DNA from: Hanleya hanleyi
Taxonomy: Eukaryota; Mollusca; Polyplacophora; Lepidopleurida; Hanleyidae
Length of the DNA stretch: 64,000 bases
Reading direction: 5' to 3'
Assembly (NCBI GenBank): GCA_036873755.1
Contig: JAVTVY010018918.1
Coordinates: 1 to 64,000 of the forward strand
Positions 13,176 through 24,927 of the stretch are shown one piece after another (the stretch's first letter is position 1; each line of letters begins with the position of its first letter). The position numbers were made by a program, and so were the translations under genes. A model generated the notes under the pieces. The model worked only from the letters and a program-made list of their open reading frames with translations. It did not search any database and was not told the DNA's origin.

Positions 13176-13740
13176 TAATCCTTGACTGTGTTAGTCTAGA
13201 AATCCCTGGTGACACTGTGCTGATCAGTGTCCATATTAATACCATAGGACATGTAGGAATTGTGTGCACTCTCGCGTCCTGGTAGCACATGTAGGCATAC
13301 CGTGATATACGTAACTGATAAATTGTTGAAAACAACGTTAAATCCAACTCACTGATTCACTCACTCTGGATTTTGTATTGTGAGAGTGATCATTCTTGTC
13401 GGGATTACTCTCCAACACATTTTCATTTTCCAGGAGAGTGATCAATAACTCGCCTGGAGAAAATATTAAGTGAGTGATGTTGAGAGAGAGTGATCACTCT
13501 CCTTTAATACAAGACACTAGTTAGTAATCATTCAGATCAGTCGAGAATGGGGTTCGCCAGCTCGAATTAACGCCAGGTGACTACGTGTACTAAGAGGTAA
13601 CTGGCGCGTGCCCAAGTCGTTTTTCACAACGTCACAAAGGCAAAGTCATAATTCAACAACGTTATAATTGTTCGTTTTACGACGCCATGTCTTTACCTGT
13701 TGGAACACTAGCGCCGCCTAGTGTGGCTGGCGATCCCCAT
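13176..13740. other. Non-coding; SINE-tail fragment
   Basis: A fragment resembling a SINE 3' end (GTTGAAAACAACGTTAAATC followed by a CACTCACTC-type tail) lies at about 13325-13375. The motif GAGAGTGATCA recurs four times at 13380-13500 in both orientations. No gene recognised. Confidence 0.45.
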
Positions 13741-13742
13741 TC

Positions 13743-13888
13743 AAACCAGACTCCCACCTGGAGGTACATGTAGGCCGGACTCCCACCTGGAGGTAGGCCG
13801 GACTCCCACCTGGAGGTAGGCCGGACTCCCACCTGGAGGTAGGCCGGACTCCCACCTGGAGGTAGGCCGGACTCCCACCTGGAGGTAG
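13743..13888. repeat. 23-bp minisatellite
   Basis: About six near-perfect copies of GGCCGGACTCCCACCTGGAG followed by GTA. The long minus-strand open frames here are products of this repeat. Confidence 0.95.
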
Positions 13889-14034
13889 GGGGCATTCAAG
13901 TACAGTGAAACCTGTGTAAACTGACCAGATTATAGCACTTGTCGGTTTGACAGGGTTCTGGTTTATCAACGTTCTATATACCTTACATTTAAGTAGTGGG
14001 ACCCTAGATAATGTTGGTATTTAAAGGTTGACCT

Positions 14035-14165
14035 GTTTACCCAGGTGTGGTGCTGAACCGGCATGGGTTCAAGCCCCACTGGTGCATGTGTAAAAGTTTT
14101 CCAGTTACTTGCCGACGGGCGGTGGTTCTCTCTGGGTACATGTACATGTACTTCGGCTTTGGAAA
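14035..14165 (+). mobile_element. Partial tRNA-derived SINE (type 2)
   Basis: This matches the box B and body of the SINE at 22130-22375: GGGTTCAAGCCC at 14065-14076, then CAGTTACTTGCCGACGGGCG and GGTGGTTCTCTCTGGGT. The tRNA 5' half with box A is missing, so this is a 5'-truncated copy. Confidence 0.75.
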
Positions 14166-14824
14166 AAACACTGGCTGGACAAGAAGTAAAAAAGTTTTGC
14201 AGGATGAACAACAACATTTTTCTTGTTATTTGACATGTGTCCTTCAAATTGCAGACGGGAAAACATGGAGTCCGTCATGGATAAATTTTCCTAAAACTCT
14301 CCCTAAAACTTCCAAACAAATTCATAAACAATTTTAATCTTCACTCGAAATGTTCAACAGCTGTTCATGAGTCGGATTTTGTGTGGTAAATGTTTCCTCT
14401 GCACGTTTCAATCTGAAAATACAGCGTGCAACACCTGTTGCCCATGCTTGTGGCTATCATTCACTCAGTGTGACAAAGTTGATTTATGACTGGTCCTGCT
14501 GAAGTGGATTTTGCAAGTTGTCACAGCCTGCTTTCGGAAAAAGTTACCTTCACAAACTTTGTATACGATGATAAAAAATAAACAAACTGTATATTTTCCT
14601 GTATTCATGGATAAATTGACGAATGTGTATCGGATTTACGACCCCTCGTGCACAGTGTTGATTTTCAGGTGGTAGGATACAGTCTCGGTAAGAAGTCCAA
14701 ATTTAATGTCTGCCAAGTAATTTCAAGATAAGATTGGTCACCTGAATCATCAGTCTTAATCTATTCTCAGTGACGTCGGAACGTAATTGAAAGTGGGGGG
14801 GGCCCGGTCGACTATCACAGTCCA
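14166..14824. other. No gene recognised
   Basis: AT-rich non-coding sequence between the truncated SINE and the monomer-bearing element. Nothing else seen. Confidence 0.5.
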
Positions 14825-16780
14825 ACAGGCGAGGGTCCAGGGGCCGCCTAGGCCCCGGAAGCTCCGGGGTCCTAGATCACCGGAGATGCGTTCTGAGCGT
14901 TTTCCCGGCAATAAAACTGATCATACTGCATGCAGATTCATGGTTCTATTTTCACGATTTTTCTCGCAATTATAAGCACGCATCGATATTGAAAACCTCG
15001 CTTGTCATGCCTGCATTCATTTGACTTTCTAATTGTCCCCCGCTACTTAGTAGGGGGGGGACTTAGAAACACCGGTGTCCGTGATTCCGTGATTCCGTAA
15101 TTCTGTAATTCCGTAATTCCGTAAGATTTTCTTGTCCGGACAATAACTCATGAACGATTTAACCGATCAACTTCAAACTTGGGGTGTGCCTTGACATTGG
15201 CGAGAGGACGGTTGGGATTGTTTTTCAGCAATGTGCGTAATCCAATATGGCCGCCGTCAGCCATTTTGGATTATAAGCAGTACGATCTTAGATTTTCTTG
15301 TCCGGACAATAACTCGTGAACGATTTAACCGATCAACTTCAAACTTGGGGTGTGCCTTGACATTGGTGAGAGGACGGTTGGGATTGTTTTTCAGCCATGT
15401 GCGTAATCAAATATGGCCGCCGTCAGCCATTTTGTATTATAAGCTGTTCGATCTTAGATTTTCTTGTCCGGACAAGAACTCGTGAACGATTTAACCGGTC
15501 AACTTCAAACTTGGGGTGTGCCTTGACATTGGTGAGAGGACGGTTGGGATTGTTTTTCAGCAATGTGCGTAATCAAATATGGCCGCCGTCAGCCGTTTTG
15601 GATTATAAGCAGTTCGATCTTAGATTTTCTTGTCCGGACAATAACTCGTGAATGATTTAACCGTTCAACTTCAAACTTGGGGTATGCCTTGACATTGGTG
15701 AGAGGACGGTTGTGATTGTTTTTCAGCAATGTGCGTAATCTAATATGGCCGCCGTCAGCCATATTGGATTATAAGCAGTTGGATCTTGTCCGGACAACAA
15801 CTCGAGAACGATTCAACCGATCTACTTCATATGTGGGGAGTGCCTTGACATTGTTGAGAGGAGGATTAGGATTGTTTTTCAAGGACGTGCTTGATCCAAT
15901 ATGGCCACCATCAGCCATACTGGATTTCATTGGATTTTAAGCAGTTTGATCTTGTCCGGACAATAGCTGGAGTACGATTCAACTGATCTACTTCAAACTT
16001 GGGGAGTGCCTTGACATCGGTGAGAGGACGGTTTGGATTTTTTTTCAGCGATGTGCATAATCCAATATAGCCACTGTCGGCCATATTGGATTATAAGCAG
16101 TTGGATCTTAGATTTTCTTGTCCGGACAATAACTCGTGAACGATTTAATCGATCAACTTCAAATTTGGGGTGTGCCTTGACATTTGTGAGAGGACGGTTG
16201 GGATTGTTTTTCAGCAATGTGCGTAATCTAATATGGCCGCCGTCAGCCATATTGGATTGTAAGCAGTTGAATCTTGTCTGGACAATAACTCGAGAACGAT
16301 TCAACCGATCTACTTCATACCTGGGGAGTGCCTTGACATTGTTCATTGTTGTTGAGAGGAGGATTAGGATTGTTTTTCAAGGACGTGCTTAATCCAATAT
16401 GGCCACCATTGGCCATACTGGAATTCATTGGATTTTAAGCAGTTTGATCTTGTCCGGACAATAGCTGGAGTACGATTCAACTGATCTACTTCAAACTTGG
16501 GGAGTCCCTTGACCTTAGTGAGAGGACAGTCATGTATCATGTTTTATGGATGTGCATAATCCAATATGGGTGCCATCTGCTGTATTAGATTATGTTAAGC
16601 TCATCAGCGATATCTCCATTTTCAAATCATACTCTTATCAATGATATGAGATATCATCGACCCCAAAAAATCGACCATAGAGGTCCATGGCCCCCGCAGC
16701 AGCAGCGCCAGTTATGGTGGATGTAATCCACCATAACTGGTGCTGCTAGCGGGGGACATGGACCTCTATGGTCGATTTTT
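14825..16780 (+). mobile_element. Satellite-bearing element, copy 1
   Basis: The layout is: a unique 5' part (GAGGGTCCAGGGGCCGCCTA), a GTCCCCCGCTACTTAGTAGG block near 15037, about nine tandem monomers of about 166 bp (15125-16600), and a hairpin at 16665-16780 with arms of about 54 bp. The same order recurs immediately downstream at 16889-18799. Monomers come in two types: a CGTGAACGATTTAACCGATC type and a GTACGATTCAACTGATCTAC type. The layout of conserved ends around a tandem core resembles the molluscan 'pearl' and Helentron-associated elements. That is an analogy, not a match I could check. The short open frames in the array are products of the repeat. Confidence 0.75.
16665..16780. repeat. 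Long terminal hairpin, copy 1
   Basis: Near-perfect inverted repeat: the left arm AAAAATCGACCATAGAGGTC continues through CCCCCGCAGCAGCAGCGCC to TGGTGGA, and the right arm mirrors it to CTCTATGGTCGATTTTT. The loop is about 5 bases. It marks the 3' end of the satellite-bearing element. Confidence 0.9.
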
Positions 16781-16888
16781 ATATTTAAAACATACAGAAC
16801 GATGACTTTTAGTTCTTGAAAGGGAAACCAATATGCCTACTGATACGATTCCTTAACACAAAGATAAAACAAGGAAATCCTCACAGGC
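16781..16888. other. Spacer between the two satellite-bearing elements
   Basis: About 110 bp of unique-looking sequence separating the hairpin of copy 1 from the 5' part of copy 2. If both are transposons, the target duplications should be sought here and at the outer ends. Confidence 0.4.
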
Positions 16889-18799
16889 AAACAGGTGAGG
16901 GTCCAGGGGCCGCCTAGGCCGCGGAAGCTTCGGGGTCTTAGATCGTCGGAGATGCGTTCTGAGAGTTTTCCCGGCAATAAAGCTGATCATACTGCATGCA
17001 GATTTATGGTTCTATTTTCGCAATTTTTTCGCAATTATAAGCACGCATCGATATTGAAAACCTCGCACCTCATGCCTGCATCCATTTGACTTTCTAATTG
17101 TCCCCCGCTACTTAGTAGGGGGGGACTTAGAAACACCGGTGTCCGTAATTCTGTAAGATTTTCTTGTCCGGACAATAACTCGTGAACGATTTAACCGATC
17201 AACTTCAAACTTGGGGTGTGCCTTGACATTGGCGAGAGGACGGTTGGGATTGTTTTTCAGCAATGTGCGTAATCCAATATGGCCGCCGTCAGCCATTTTG
17301 GATTATAAGCAGTACGATCTTAGATTTTCTTGTCCGGACAATAACTCGTGAACGATTTAACCGATCAACTTCAAACTTGGTGTGTGCCTTGACATTGGTG
17401 AGAGGACGGTTGGGATTGTTTTTCAGCAATGTGCGTAATCAAATATGGCCGCCGTCAGCCATTTTGGATTATAAGCAGTTCGATCTTAGATTTTCTTGTC
17501 CGGACAATAACTCGTGAACGATTTAACCGATCAACTTCAAACTTGGTGTGTGCCTTGACATTGGTGAGAGGACGGTTGGGATTGTTTTTCAGCAATGTGC
17601 GTAATCAAATATGGCCGCCGTCAGCCATTTTGGATTATAAGCAGTCCGATCTTAGATTTTCTTGTCCGGACAATAACTCGTGAACGATTTAACCGATCAA
17701 CTTCAAACTTGGGGTATGCCTTGACATTGGTGAGAGGACGGTTGGGATTGTTTTTCAGCAATGTGCATAATCTAATATGGCCGCCATCAGCCATATTGGA
17801 TTATAAGCAATTGGATCTTAGATTTTCTTGTCCGGACAATAACTCATGAACGATTTAACCGATCAACTTCAAACTTTGTGTGTGCCTTGACATTGGTGAG
17901 AGGACGGTTGTGATTGTTTTTCAGCAATGTAATCTAATATGGCCGCCGTCAGCCATATTGGATTATAAGCAGTTGGATCTTGTCCGGACAACAACTCGAG
18001 AACGATTCAACCGATCTACTTCATATGTGGGGAGTACCTTGACATTGTTGAGAGGAGGATTAGGATTGTTTTTCAAGGACGTGCTTGATCCAATATGGCC
18101 ACCATCAGCCATACTGGATTTCATTGGATTTTAAGCAGTTTGATCTTGTCCGGACAATAACTGGAGTACGATTCAACTGATCTACTTCAAACTTGGGGAG
18201 TGCCTTGACATCGGTGAGAGGACGGTTTGGATTTTTTTTCAGCGATGTGCATAATCCAATATGGCCACCGTCAGCCATATTGGATTATAAATAGTTGGAT
18301 CTTAGATTTTCTTGTCCGGACAATAACTCGTGAACGATTTAATCGATCAACTTCAAATTTGGGGTGTGCCTTGACATTGGTGAGAGGACAGTTGGGATTG
18401 TTTTTCAGCAATGTGCGTAATCTAATATGGCCGCCGTCAGCCATATTGGATTGTAAGCAGTTTGATCTTGTCCGGACAATAGCTGGGGTACGATTCAACT
18501 GATCTACTTCAAACTTAGGGAGTCCCTTGACCTTAGTGAGAGGACAGTCATGTATTATGTTTTATGGATGTGCATAATCCAATATGGGTGCCATCTGCTG
18601 TATTAGATTTATGTTAAGCTCATCAGCGATATCTCCATTTTCAAATCATACTGTTATCAATGATATGAGATATCATCGACCCCAAAAAATCGACCATAGA
18701 GGTCCATGGCCCCCGCAGCAGCAGCGCCAGTTATGGTGGATGTAATCCACCATAACTGGTGCTGCTAGCGGGGGACATGGACCTCTATGGTCGATTTTT
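16889..18799 (+). mobile_element. Satellite-bearing element, copy 2
   Basis: A second copy in the same orientation as 14825-16780, with the 5' part, the GTCCCCCGCTACTTAGTAGG block, about nine monomers of about 166 bp (17155-18620) and the same terminal hairpin (18684-18799). Monomer order and type match copy 1 nearly one for one, including the short and variant monomers. This suggests duplication of the whole element rather than independent array growth. It also carries private changes, such as TTGGTGTGTGCC for TTGGGGTGTGCC in some monomers. Confidence 0.75.
18684..18799. repeat. Long terminal hairpin, copy 2
   Basis: Same inverted repeat as at 16665-16780, nearly identical in sequence, ending copy 2 of the element. 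Confidence 0.9.
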
Positions 18800-19688
18800 G
18801 TTGTTAATTTTCAAGAAACCGTCGGTGGTCACAATAGCTAACTCGCATATGCATACCACCATGCCTGTCGATTTATATCTTCTTGATTATCCATAAAATG
18901 CATCCTTGCCGAAGGCGCGCACAAAAATTGAGTTTATTTAATTTCAAAAATTGAATTCAATAAAGAATAAGTGGCTAAAAAAAACCCCCTGGGGTCATAA
19001 TTCATTATTAAAATTATAATTAAAAATACACCAGATCATGATATATAGTAGTGGTGTGGGCAAGTATCATTTCTTATGTTCGGCGACAAAAATGAAAGGG
19101 TTAGCCATGTACAGGCATCACTTCCCCAGCCCTGGTTCTGATTTTAAATAATGTCGCTACAATGTTGTTCATGTGTCAAGAATTTTATAACAAATTTGTC
19201 CAGCTATGAACCAAATGGTGTTAATAATACTCTGACATGAATCAAACAATTGGAGCACAATGATTGAATAATACAGATGAAGCACCTCTAATGCCCAAGA
19301 GGTCCACATTTGATTGTATGAATCAGCGGGGGAACAAGCATGTCAAGGGTAGTAAGTGACTTTGGTCCATCTGCGGATGAGATGAGTGTAATAATGAACA
19401 GTCGATTTTAATATTTAAGAATGTAGATTCTCATTCATCCAGGATATGTAATTGGAATTAGGAACGTAAAACTGGTCTCTGGAAAAAGTATATTTAATGC
19501 TTACGTTGCGGCATTAACCTAATGCCTCCTACAGAGCTAATGTTGTACTGGAAAAAAATCTATATATACAGCTGATTACATACAAAGTGAGTACTGTTCA
19601 CTTGCAGTGTGCCCGAGATCATTGAAAAGGGTCTTAAACAACAATAAAAAGTGTGAAATATTAAAAAGTTAATATTGTTCAAAATTTT
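18800..19688. promoter_or_regulatory. AT-rich upstream region of the small membrane-protein gene
   Basis: No gene or known repeat recognised. A TATATATA run at about 19559-19567 lies roughly 120 bp before the ATG at 19689 and could serve as a core promoter. This is suggested only by position. Confidence 0.3.
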
Positions 19689-19841
19689 ATGTTGACCAAA
19701 ATAAAATTTGTTATTACTGTGTTGATTGGGATGCTGATTATTTTTGTATATATTTTAGAGAGAACAGACAAGATCCCAATGAATTCCATAAAAGCAGTCG
19801 TCAGTGAACCAATAGTAGACAATGAGGAATATCATTTAATG
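19689..19841 (+). CDS. Small membrane protein, exon 1
   Basis: The frame begins at an ATG and encodes 51 residues. A hydrophobic segment at residues 6-22 (KFVITVLIGMLIIFVYIL, after MLTKI) is followed by a hydrophilic stretch, so a signal anchor or type II topology is likely. It ends exactly at a GTGAGT donor in phase 0. It can join in frame to 20399-20509 to give an 87-residue protein, though extra exons between them cannot be excluded. I do not recognise the family. Confidence 0.5.
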
Positions 19842-20398
19842 GTGAGTTCACTTAACATATGTACTCCATCTTGCAGTATATTTGAAGAGCTAAACCAGTA
19901 GGTTGGAACTCATTGGAAGGTATCGTATAGCTGTATGTTGTATCCCCTATCTTTAGGTTATCCATAGTAGGAGCTCTTTGCAAACTCGGTGTAAATACAT
20001 CTGATGTATTAACTTTAGAGGCTACAGATGTTTGTCAGTTTCAGAGATGGGCTTTTACCAGAATCAAATTTTAAATGACGTTAGCTGGAGGGATGATACA
20101 TGCATGGTGTGTCGGGTTTGAGATGCTCGTAAAAAGTTGTGTGAATTGTCTATGCGATTACCAATGACCTTTGAGTCTAGTGAAACCTGTGAATACTGAC
20201 ACCTGGGTAAACAGACCAACCTCTGAATACTGACATTATCTTGGATCCCAAACTTAAATGTAAGATATTTGGAACCTATATAAACCAGAACCCTGTCAAA
20301 ACCGACACTATAATCGGGCTCCAATCATGGCCGGTTTACACAGGTTCCACTGTATTACTATTAAGATTTTGATTTTGTCTTACTTTTTCTGTTATCAG

Positions 20399-20509
20399 GG
20401 GATACAGTTAGGACCTACAGAAGCGTCACGATATTGGATATACTGGGTGCCTGCTCAATATGTGGATGCTGTTAAAGACGCCATCTTGGGGAAATGGCAG
20501 TTCTTCTAA
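20399..20509 (+). CDS. Small membrane protein, last exon
   Basis: Preceded by a pyrimidine-rich acceptor (CTTTTTCTGTTATCAG), this phase-0 exon encodes 36 residues, GIQLGPTEASRYWIYWVPAQ then YVDAVKDAILGKWQFF, and a stop. The dense aromatic residues and the absence of repeat character favour a real exon. Joined to 19689-19841 it gives 87 residues with one membrane segment. The conserved-looking SRYWIYWVP core should allow a search to identify it. Function is unknown. It could instead be the 3' exon of a larger gene, with the upstream exons missed. Confidence 0.5.
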   Translation, partial: GIQLGPTEASRYWIYWVPAQYVDAVKDAILGKWQFF

Positions 20510-20875
20510 CGGAGACACTTGACAACCGATTCTCTAACAATCTTTCAGGGATCAGGTCTAAATTAAAACTAAATTCATTCCATATAGAACCAAGATGGTT
20601 CCATATAGAACCAGGATGGTTCTCTAAGGAACTACATTGGTTCTATTATGGCTTTATATGGAACCTCAATTGGTTCCATTTTGCTGGTTCAATTCTAACT
20701 TCAAAGTTTCAGCAAATCTGGTGCCACATGAGGAAGGAGATTCTAAATATTAGCTGGCTCCTCTCAACATTTAAACCAATTTTGGTTTTCGCATGTGTAA
20801 CACTGCAAGGAAAGAACTAAACAAATGTTTAGAGTGTGCAGATGTACAGACTAGCCATCTTAATATGTGTTATTA

Positions 20876-21132
20876 AATGCCTCTAAAGGAGATAACTGGA
20901 GTCTAGTTTAATGTTCGAAATGGAGATAACTGGAATCCAGGGTAATGTATTGCTAGAAAGGGAGATAACTGCAGTCTAGCCTAATGTTAGAGAGGGAGAT
21001 AACTGGAATCTATGGTTTTGTATTGCTAGAAAGGGAGATAACTGGAGTCTAGTGTAATGTTAGAGAGGGAGATAACTGGAATCTTGTAATGTATTGCTAG
21101 AAAGGGAGATAACTGGAGTCTAGTGTAATGTT
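20876..21132. repeat. GGGAGATAACT tandem repeat
   Basis: Seven copies of GGAGATAACTGGA or a close variant, alternating between two spacer types (TAGAGAGGGAGATAACTGGA and TGCTAGAAAGGGAGATAACT), in a composite unit of about 70 bp. The motif also occurs at 30360 (GAGGGAGATAACTCT) and is common in molluscan DNA as I remember it. Confidence 0.8.
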
Positions 21133-22129
21133 TAGGTCTGATCCCTGTCAGATGTATTCTGTGATAGTAGGTCTGAGTTTGCCTCTAACATCTGAATAAC
21201 CTGTCAACTTGGTGTTAATGTTCTTGGCATGAAATGCTCGAGTTGCGCAATTACAAAAAGTGCAAATCATCAAAATCACATAGTGCTATTAGGATGGTTC
21301 GTTGCGTGTAGATATCTTATAGATAGTGAGGATGTCTCTTGGTCGTGTTGGTTCGTTTGACATGTTTTCATGTTGCTGTAAATCTGTATAAAAATTTACA
21401 TTTCATATTTTCTTGCATTGCCATTGTTGGTGGCTTGCTTTTGTCGGGCCTTTAAGCAATGCTGATGTTTCTCCTGATCTTCCTTTTGCACACCGAACTC
21501 ACAATGCTCTCGCTGGTTGTAGTTGTTCTTTCAGTTGATGAATTAGTCATTGGCCAGGGTGTCTGGTCTAAGCTCACCAGACAATGTTAGACAGACCTGG
21601 CTTTTCGTCAAAATTTACGGGAATCTGAATAGATTCTCGCAATCTGAATCCAGAGAATCCAAAGCCATAATTTATATACAGATTGCTAAAATTTTACAGA
21701 ATCCTGTTTGATTCCCTTGAATTATTATGGGAGTGCTGACATGAATCAAATAGCTCTGCTATATACAGAAAGTTGAAGTTGACTCTCCTTGTATGTGCGT
21801 TCCCGCTGCCTCGTAGATTTGATAGTCTCTTTCTGCTGCTCAGAGCTAGTCCACCAACTTCCAGCTCCCGAGTACAGCAATATGGGTACCTAAACTGAGC
21901 CCTTTAGCAGAAATCCATTGAAAACACAGCTACACATGATCGGGTCACTGTGAGTTTGACATGAGAAGGATGCTTTCTGTTTAATGATAACAAGCTGTGC
22001 CCGTCAGTTTTTTTCTCTTATCAGTCAATGTCAAATATGTCTAACCCTGACAGGTATACTGAATAATCAAAAAGGTAGTGCTGAAGTCTAAAATCAGTGC
22101 TAAACCGATCAAACTTTGACCCTGTGATC
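21133..22129. other. No gene recognised
   Basis: AT-rich sequence after the small gene. Short local repeats of AATCTGAATC-like sequence occur at about 21620-21660. Nothing else recognised. Confidence 0.45.
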
Positions 22130-22375
22130 ATGGGGGGCCCCTGATGACCGAGTGGTCTAAGGCGCTTCACTGGTGATTGCTAGCCTCACACTGCTGAACC
22201 AGCACGGGTTCGAGCCCTGCTGGTGCATGTGTGTAAGTTTGCCAGTTACTTGCCGATGGGCGGTGGTTCTCTCTGGGTCCTTCGGCGACCTCCACCATTC
22301 AAACTAGACTGTCACCATATGAGTGAAAGAATCTTGAATGTGACATTAAACCGATCTCCCGTTGTGGTCACTTCA
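22130..22375 (+). mobile_element. tRNA-derived SINE (type 2), near full length
   Basis: The tRNA-Leu-like head has box A CCGAGTGGTCTAAGGC at 22148-22163 and box B GGGTTCGAGCCC at 22206-22217. The extended spacing between them is typical of a class II tRNA. The body reads CAGTTACTTGCCGATGGGCG and GGTGGTTCTCTCTGGGTCC, and the tail is GACATTAAACCGATCTCC. A truncated relative is at 14035-14165. The loss of tRNA 3' pairing and the long body show this is a SINE, not a tRNA gene. Confidence 0.85.
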
Positions 22376-22909
22376 TGAGGTACATGTAGCATAGTTTATC
22401 ATTTCTGTTGTACGCTAAACTGGAATGACTGGGTGTGTACTGCAGACTACGTACTATTTTAGTATTACTGTGCCTTTCATTTGGAATTCGTCAAAGGGAG
22501 CCTGCCTATGGCAGACAAAATGAGAACTGGCGAGTTCCTGACCAACAGTCATAGCACATCTGAAGGGAAACTTCATGGATAAGGTTATCTGCAGGGAAAG
22601 GTTTTTAGTTTGCTAGAAATTGTGAAATTGAAAGTCGAAATGTTCATTAAACGTGATAACAAGTTCTATAAGCTTATCGAGTGGAGGCTTTATCATTTGA
22701 TTTGGGTTTGGGAATAGCTTTGACTGTTGGGCTATAAATCATATGTATGAATCTACCATTGACTGACTGTTTCATGATTTTAACAGAAAAACACAGATCA
22801 TCTATTCGCATTTCTTCCTTGCAAATTGGAATTATGCAACGGATCAAAGTATATCGAGAAAGAGGTGTAATTTTTTTACTTAAACATCAATTTGCTGATT
22901 TTGTGGCAT
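22376..22909. other. No gene recognised
   Basis: AT-rich non-coding sequence between the SINE and the foldback element. Nothing else seen. Confidence 0.4.
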
Positions 22910-23745
22910 CAATCGTTACAATAGTCAAGTTACAGGACTCTGATTTTATTATCAGAGTCCTGCCATGTGATTTTTCTCGATTCAAAGAAGCACATAAACA
23001 ATGTCGAAAACTGACTAGAAAATTACATTCACTTACCTCGATCTCCAATATCGTAAACTATGGTATCTCTTAGTTAGGAGGCCACCAATATTACTATTAA
23101 CAAACACTTACTTCCACTTGAAAATTTGCAGAAAACAAATGAATCAAGACCTGTCATCGAGCCAGCCATGTCATGTTTTGATGTGGAGCGGAAATGTACG
23201 ACTATCGGAAATGTGGAACAGATTCCAACTCCGCCAAATTATGCTGGTGGGACTAAATATAGAATCTTTTCCAGGCCAACACATCTACAATGTTCGTGCA
23301 TCCACATGCCGGGTCCCATGGGTAAAATTTTACGAGGTAAAAATCTGTCCACATTCCCGATAGTCGTACATTTGTCTTCGCATCAAAACACGACATGGCT
23401 GACTTGATGACGGGTCTCGATTCATTTTGTTCTCTGCCGCATTTCGAGTGGAAGTAAGTGCTTGTGACTCATATTGGTGGCTTTCCAACGTGGAGATACC
23501 ATAAGTTACGATAGGGGGGATTGGGGTGAGTGAAAATAATTTTCTTTCACAGCAATTATGAAGAAGTTGTTATCCATAGAATAGCCTTGTGTTATATACG
23601 CCGACTTCTAAATGCCTATCAAAGAAAGTAATTTTTTTTGTCAGTTTTCGACATTGTTTATGTGCTTCTTCGACTCATGAAAAATCACGCGACATGACTC
23701 TGATAATAAAATCAAAATCATGTTACTTGACTATCATTAAAGGGG
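22910..23745. mobile_element. Large foldback element
   Basis: The arms at about 22916-23230 and 23330-23740 are imperfect inverted repeats. Shared blocks include GAAGCACATAAACAATGTCG, AATGTACGACTATCGG, GCCAGCCATGTCATGTTTTG (and its relative) and ATTTTATTATCAGAGTC. The right arm holds about 110 extra bases around 23530-23640. The open frames inside have no recognisable product. It looks like a non-autonomous palindromic transposon. Confidence 0.75.
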
Positions 23746-24920
23746 ACATGACTGAATCTGAGTAGAAAATTGAATGCTATTTTGCAAAATGCTGTCTGGT
23801 CGCATCAGGCTACATATATTTGGTTTCAAATGCAGACTTTATATAAATTATGTCCCAATGTAGTGCTAGTTATCACTATGTATGTTGTGAAATTGAAGGA
23901 TATTGGATATTTTTTCAATGATTTTGGATATTTTCAATGATTTGTGATACAGTTTGTTCATCAGAGTCGCATAATGTTACCTGAAACTTTATGAAGTTCA
24001 AAAGTTAAGCTTTTTTGAGTGGTATTTTTCAGTTTTCCTTTCAATTACGCAGGCCTATGAGGTCATCTCGCTACATCTTATTTTGCGTTGAGCGGTTTAT
24101 ATCATAAGAGTACGTCTTGCTGCACATACAGATTCGTTTTTGGGATTGTGGGACCTTGAAACCCTGAAAGAGGAAATCTTGGATACACATTTAGTCATCT
24201 TGGCTGACCAAGTTAGCTACATCATAAATGTCTGTTTGCTTTCTTGGCAGGAATGGTCAAGTGTTAAGTCAAAAGATTTGCACTGCATCACCTAGCCTAG
24301 TTTAAGTAAAATAATTGATCTGTACAGCTCCAATGACACTGGAAGAAATATGCCTTGAAAACAGGAATTGTTTACCTTGAAAAGACCTTGAATCTTGGAA
24401 GGTTCAAGGTGTACAAACCCCGTCTAATCTACAGAGCTGAACAAATTATACCCGACTGATGAAATCGCTATTCATTGTGTTGGCAGTGCACTCTGTTATG
24501 ACATTTTGTCAGTTCTCCATGCAGTGGTATTCACATATAGTTGCTTAGCGAAATTCTCGCTGTAACCATGGTGATCGACTTCGCCATTGGTGCATACATG
24601 ATGCAGACAGCAAGGTGCAGCCTGTTCCATTACATGGGGGTAGGTTTGATCCCTAGTTGATCCACTCACCCGTCCAATAATAAATGGATCAGTCCAGGTG
24701 CACAGACATAGAGATCAGTGCCATAAATGTGGCAGAAGTCCATAAGATCTTACGAGTGGCATGTCAATGGAGGGCATAACTGTTGATAAGATAATGATTT
24801 ATTAAGATTGCTCTTCTCCAATTATGAATTGTCTCATTTGCAATTTGTTTCCTCAAGTCATTGAATCGATGTTGAACTGGACATATCCCCCTGTCGCTCT
24901 CCATCCAACTGTTGATTTGC
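23746..24920. other. No gene recognised
   Basis: AT-rich non-coding stretch with a local duplication of GATATTTTCAATGATTT near 23905-23945. No exon or complete element seen. Confidence 0.4.
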
Positions 24921-24927
24921 TTGAAAT

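Noticed and set aside
15231..18502. Repeated 84-residue frames (FLVRTITRERFNRSTSNLG)
   Set aside because: They follow the 166-bp monomer exactly and stop or restart with each unit; repeat products.
22148..22217. tRNA-Leu-like sequence
   Set aside because: Boxes A and B are present, but the body and tail match a SINE with a truncated relative at 14035; not a functional tRNA gene.
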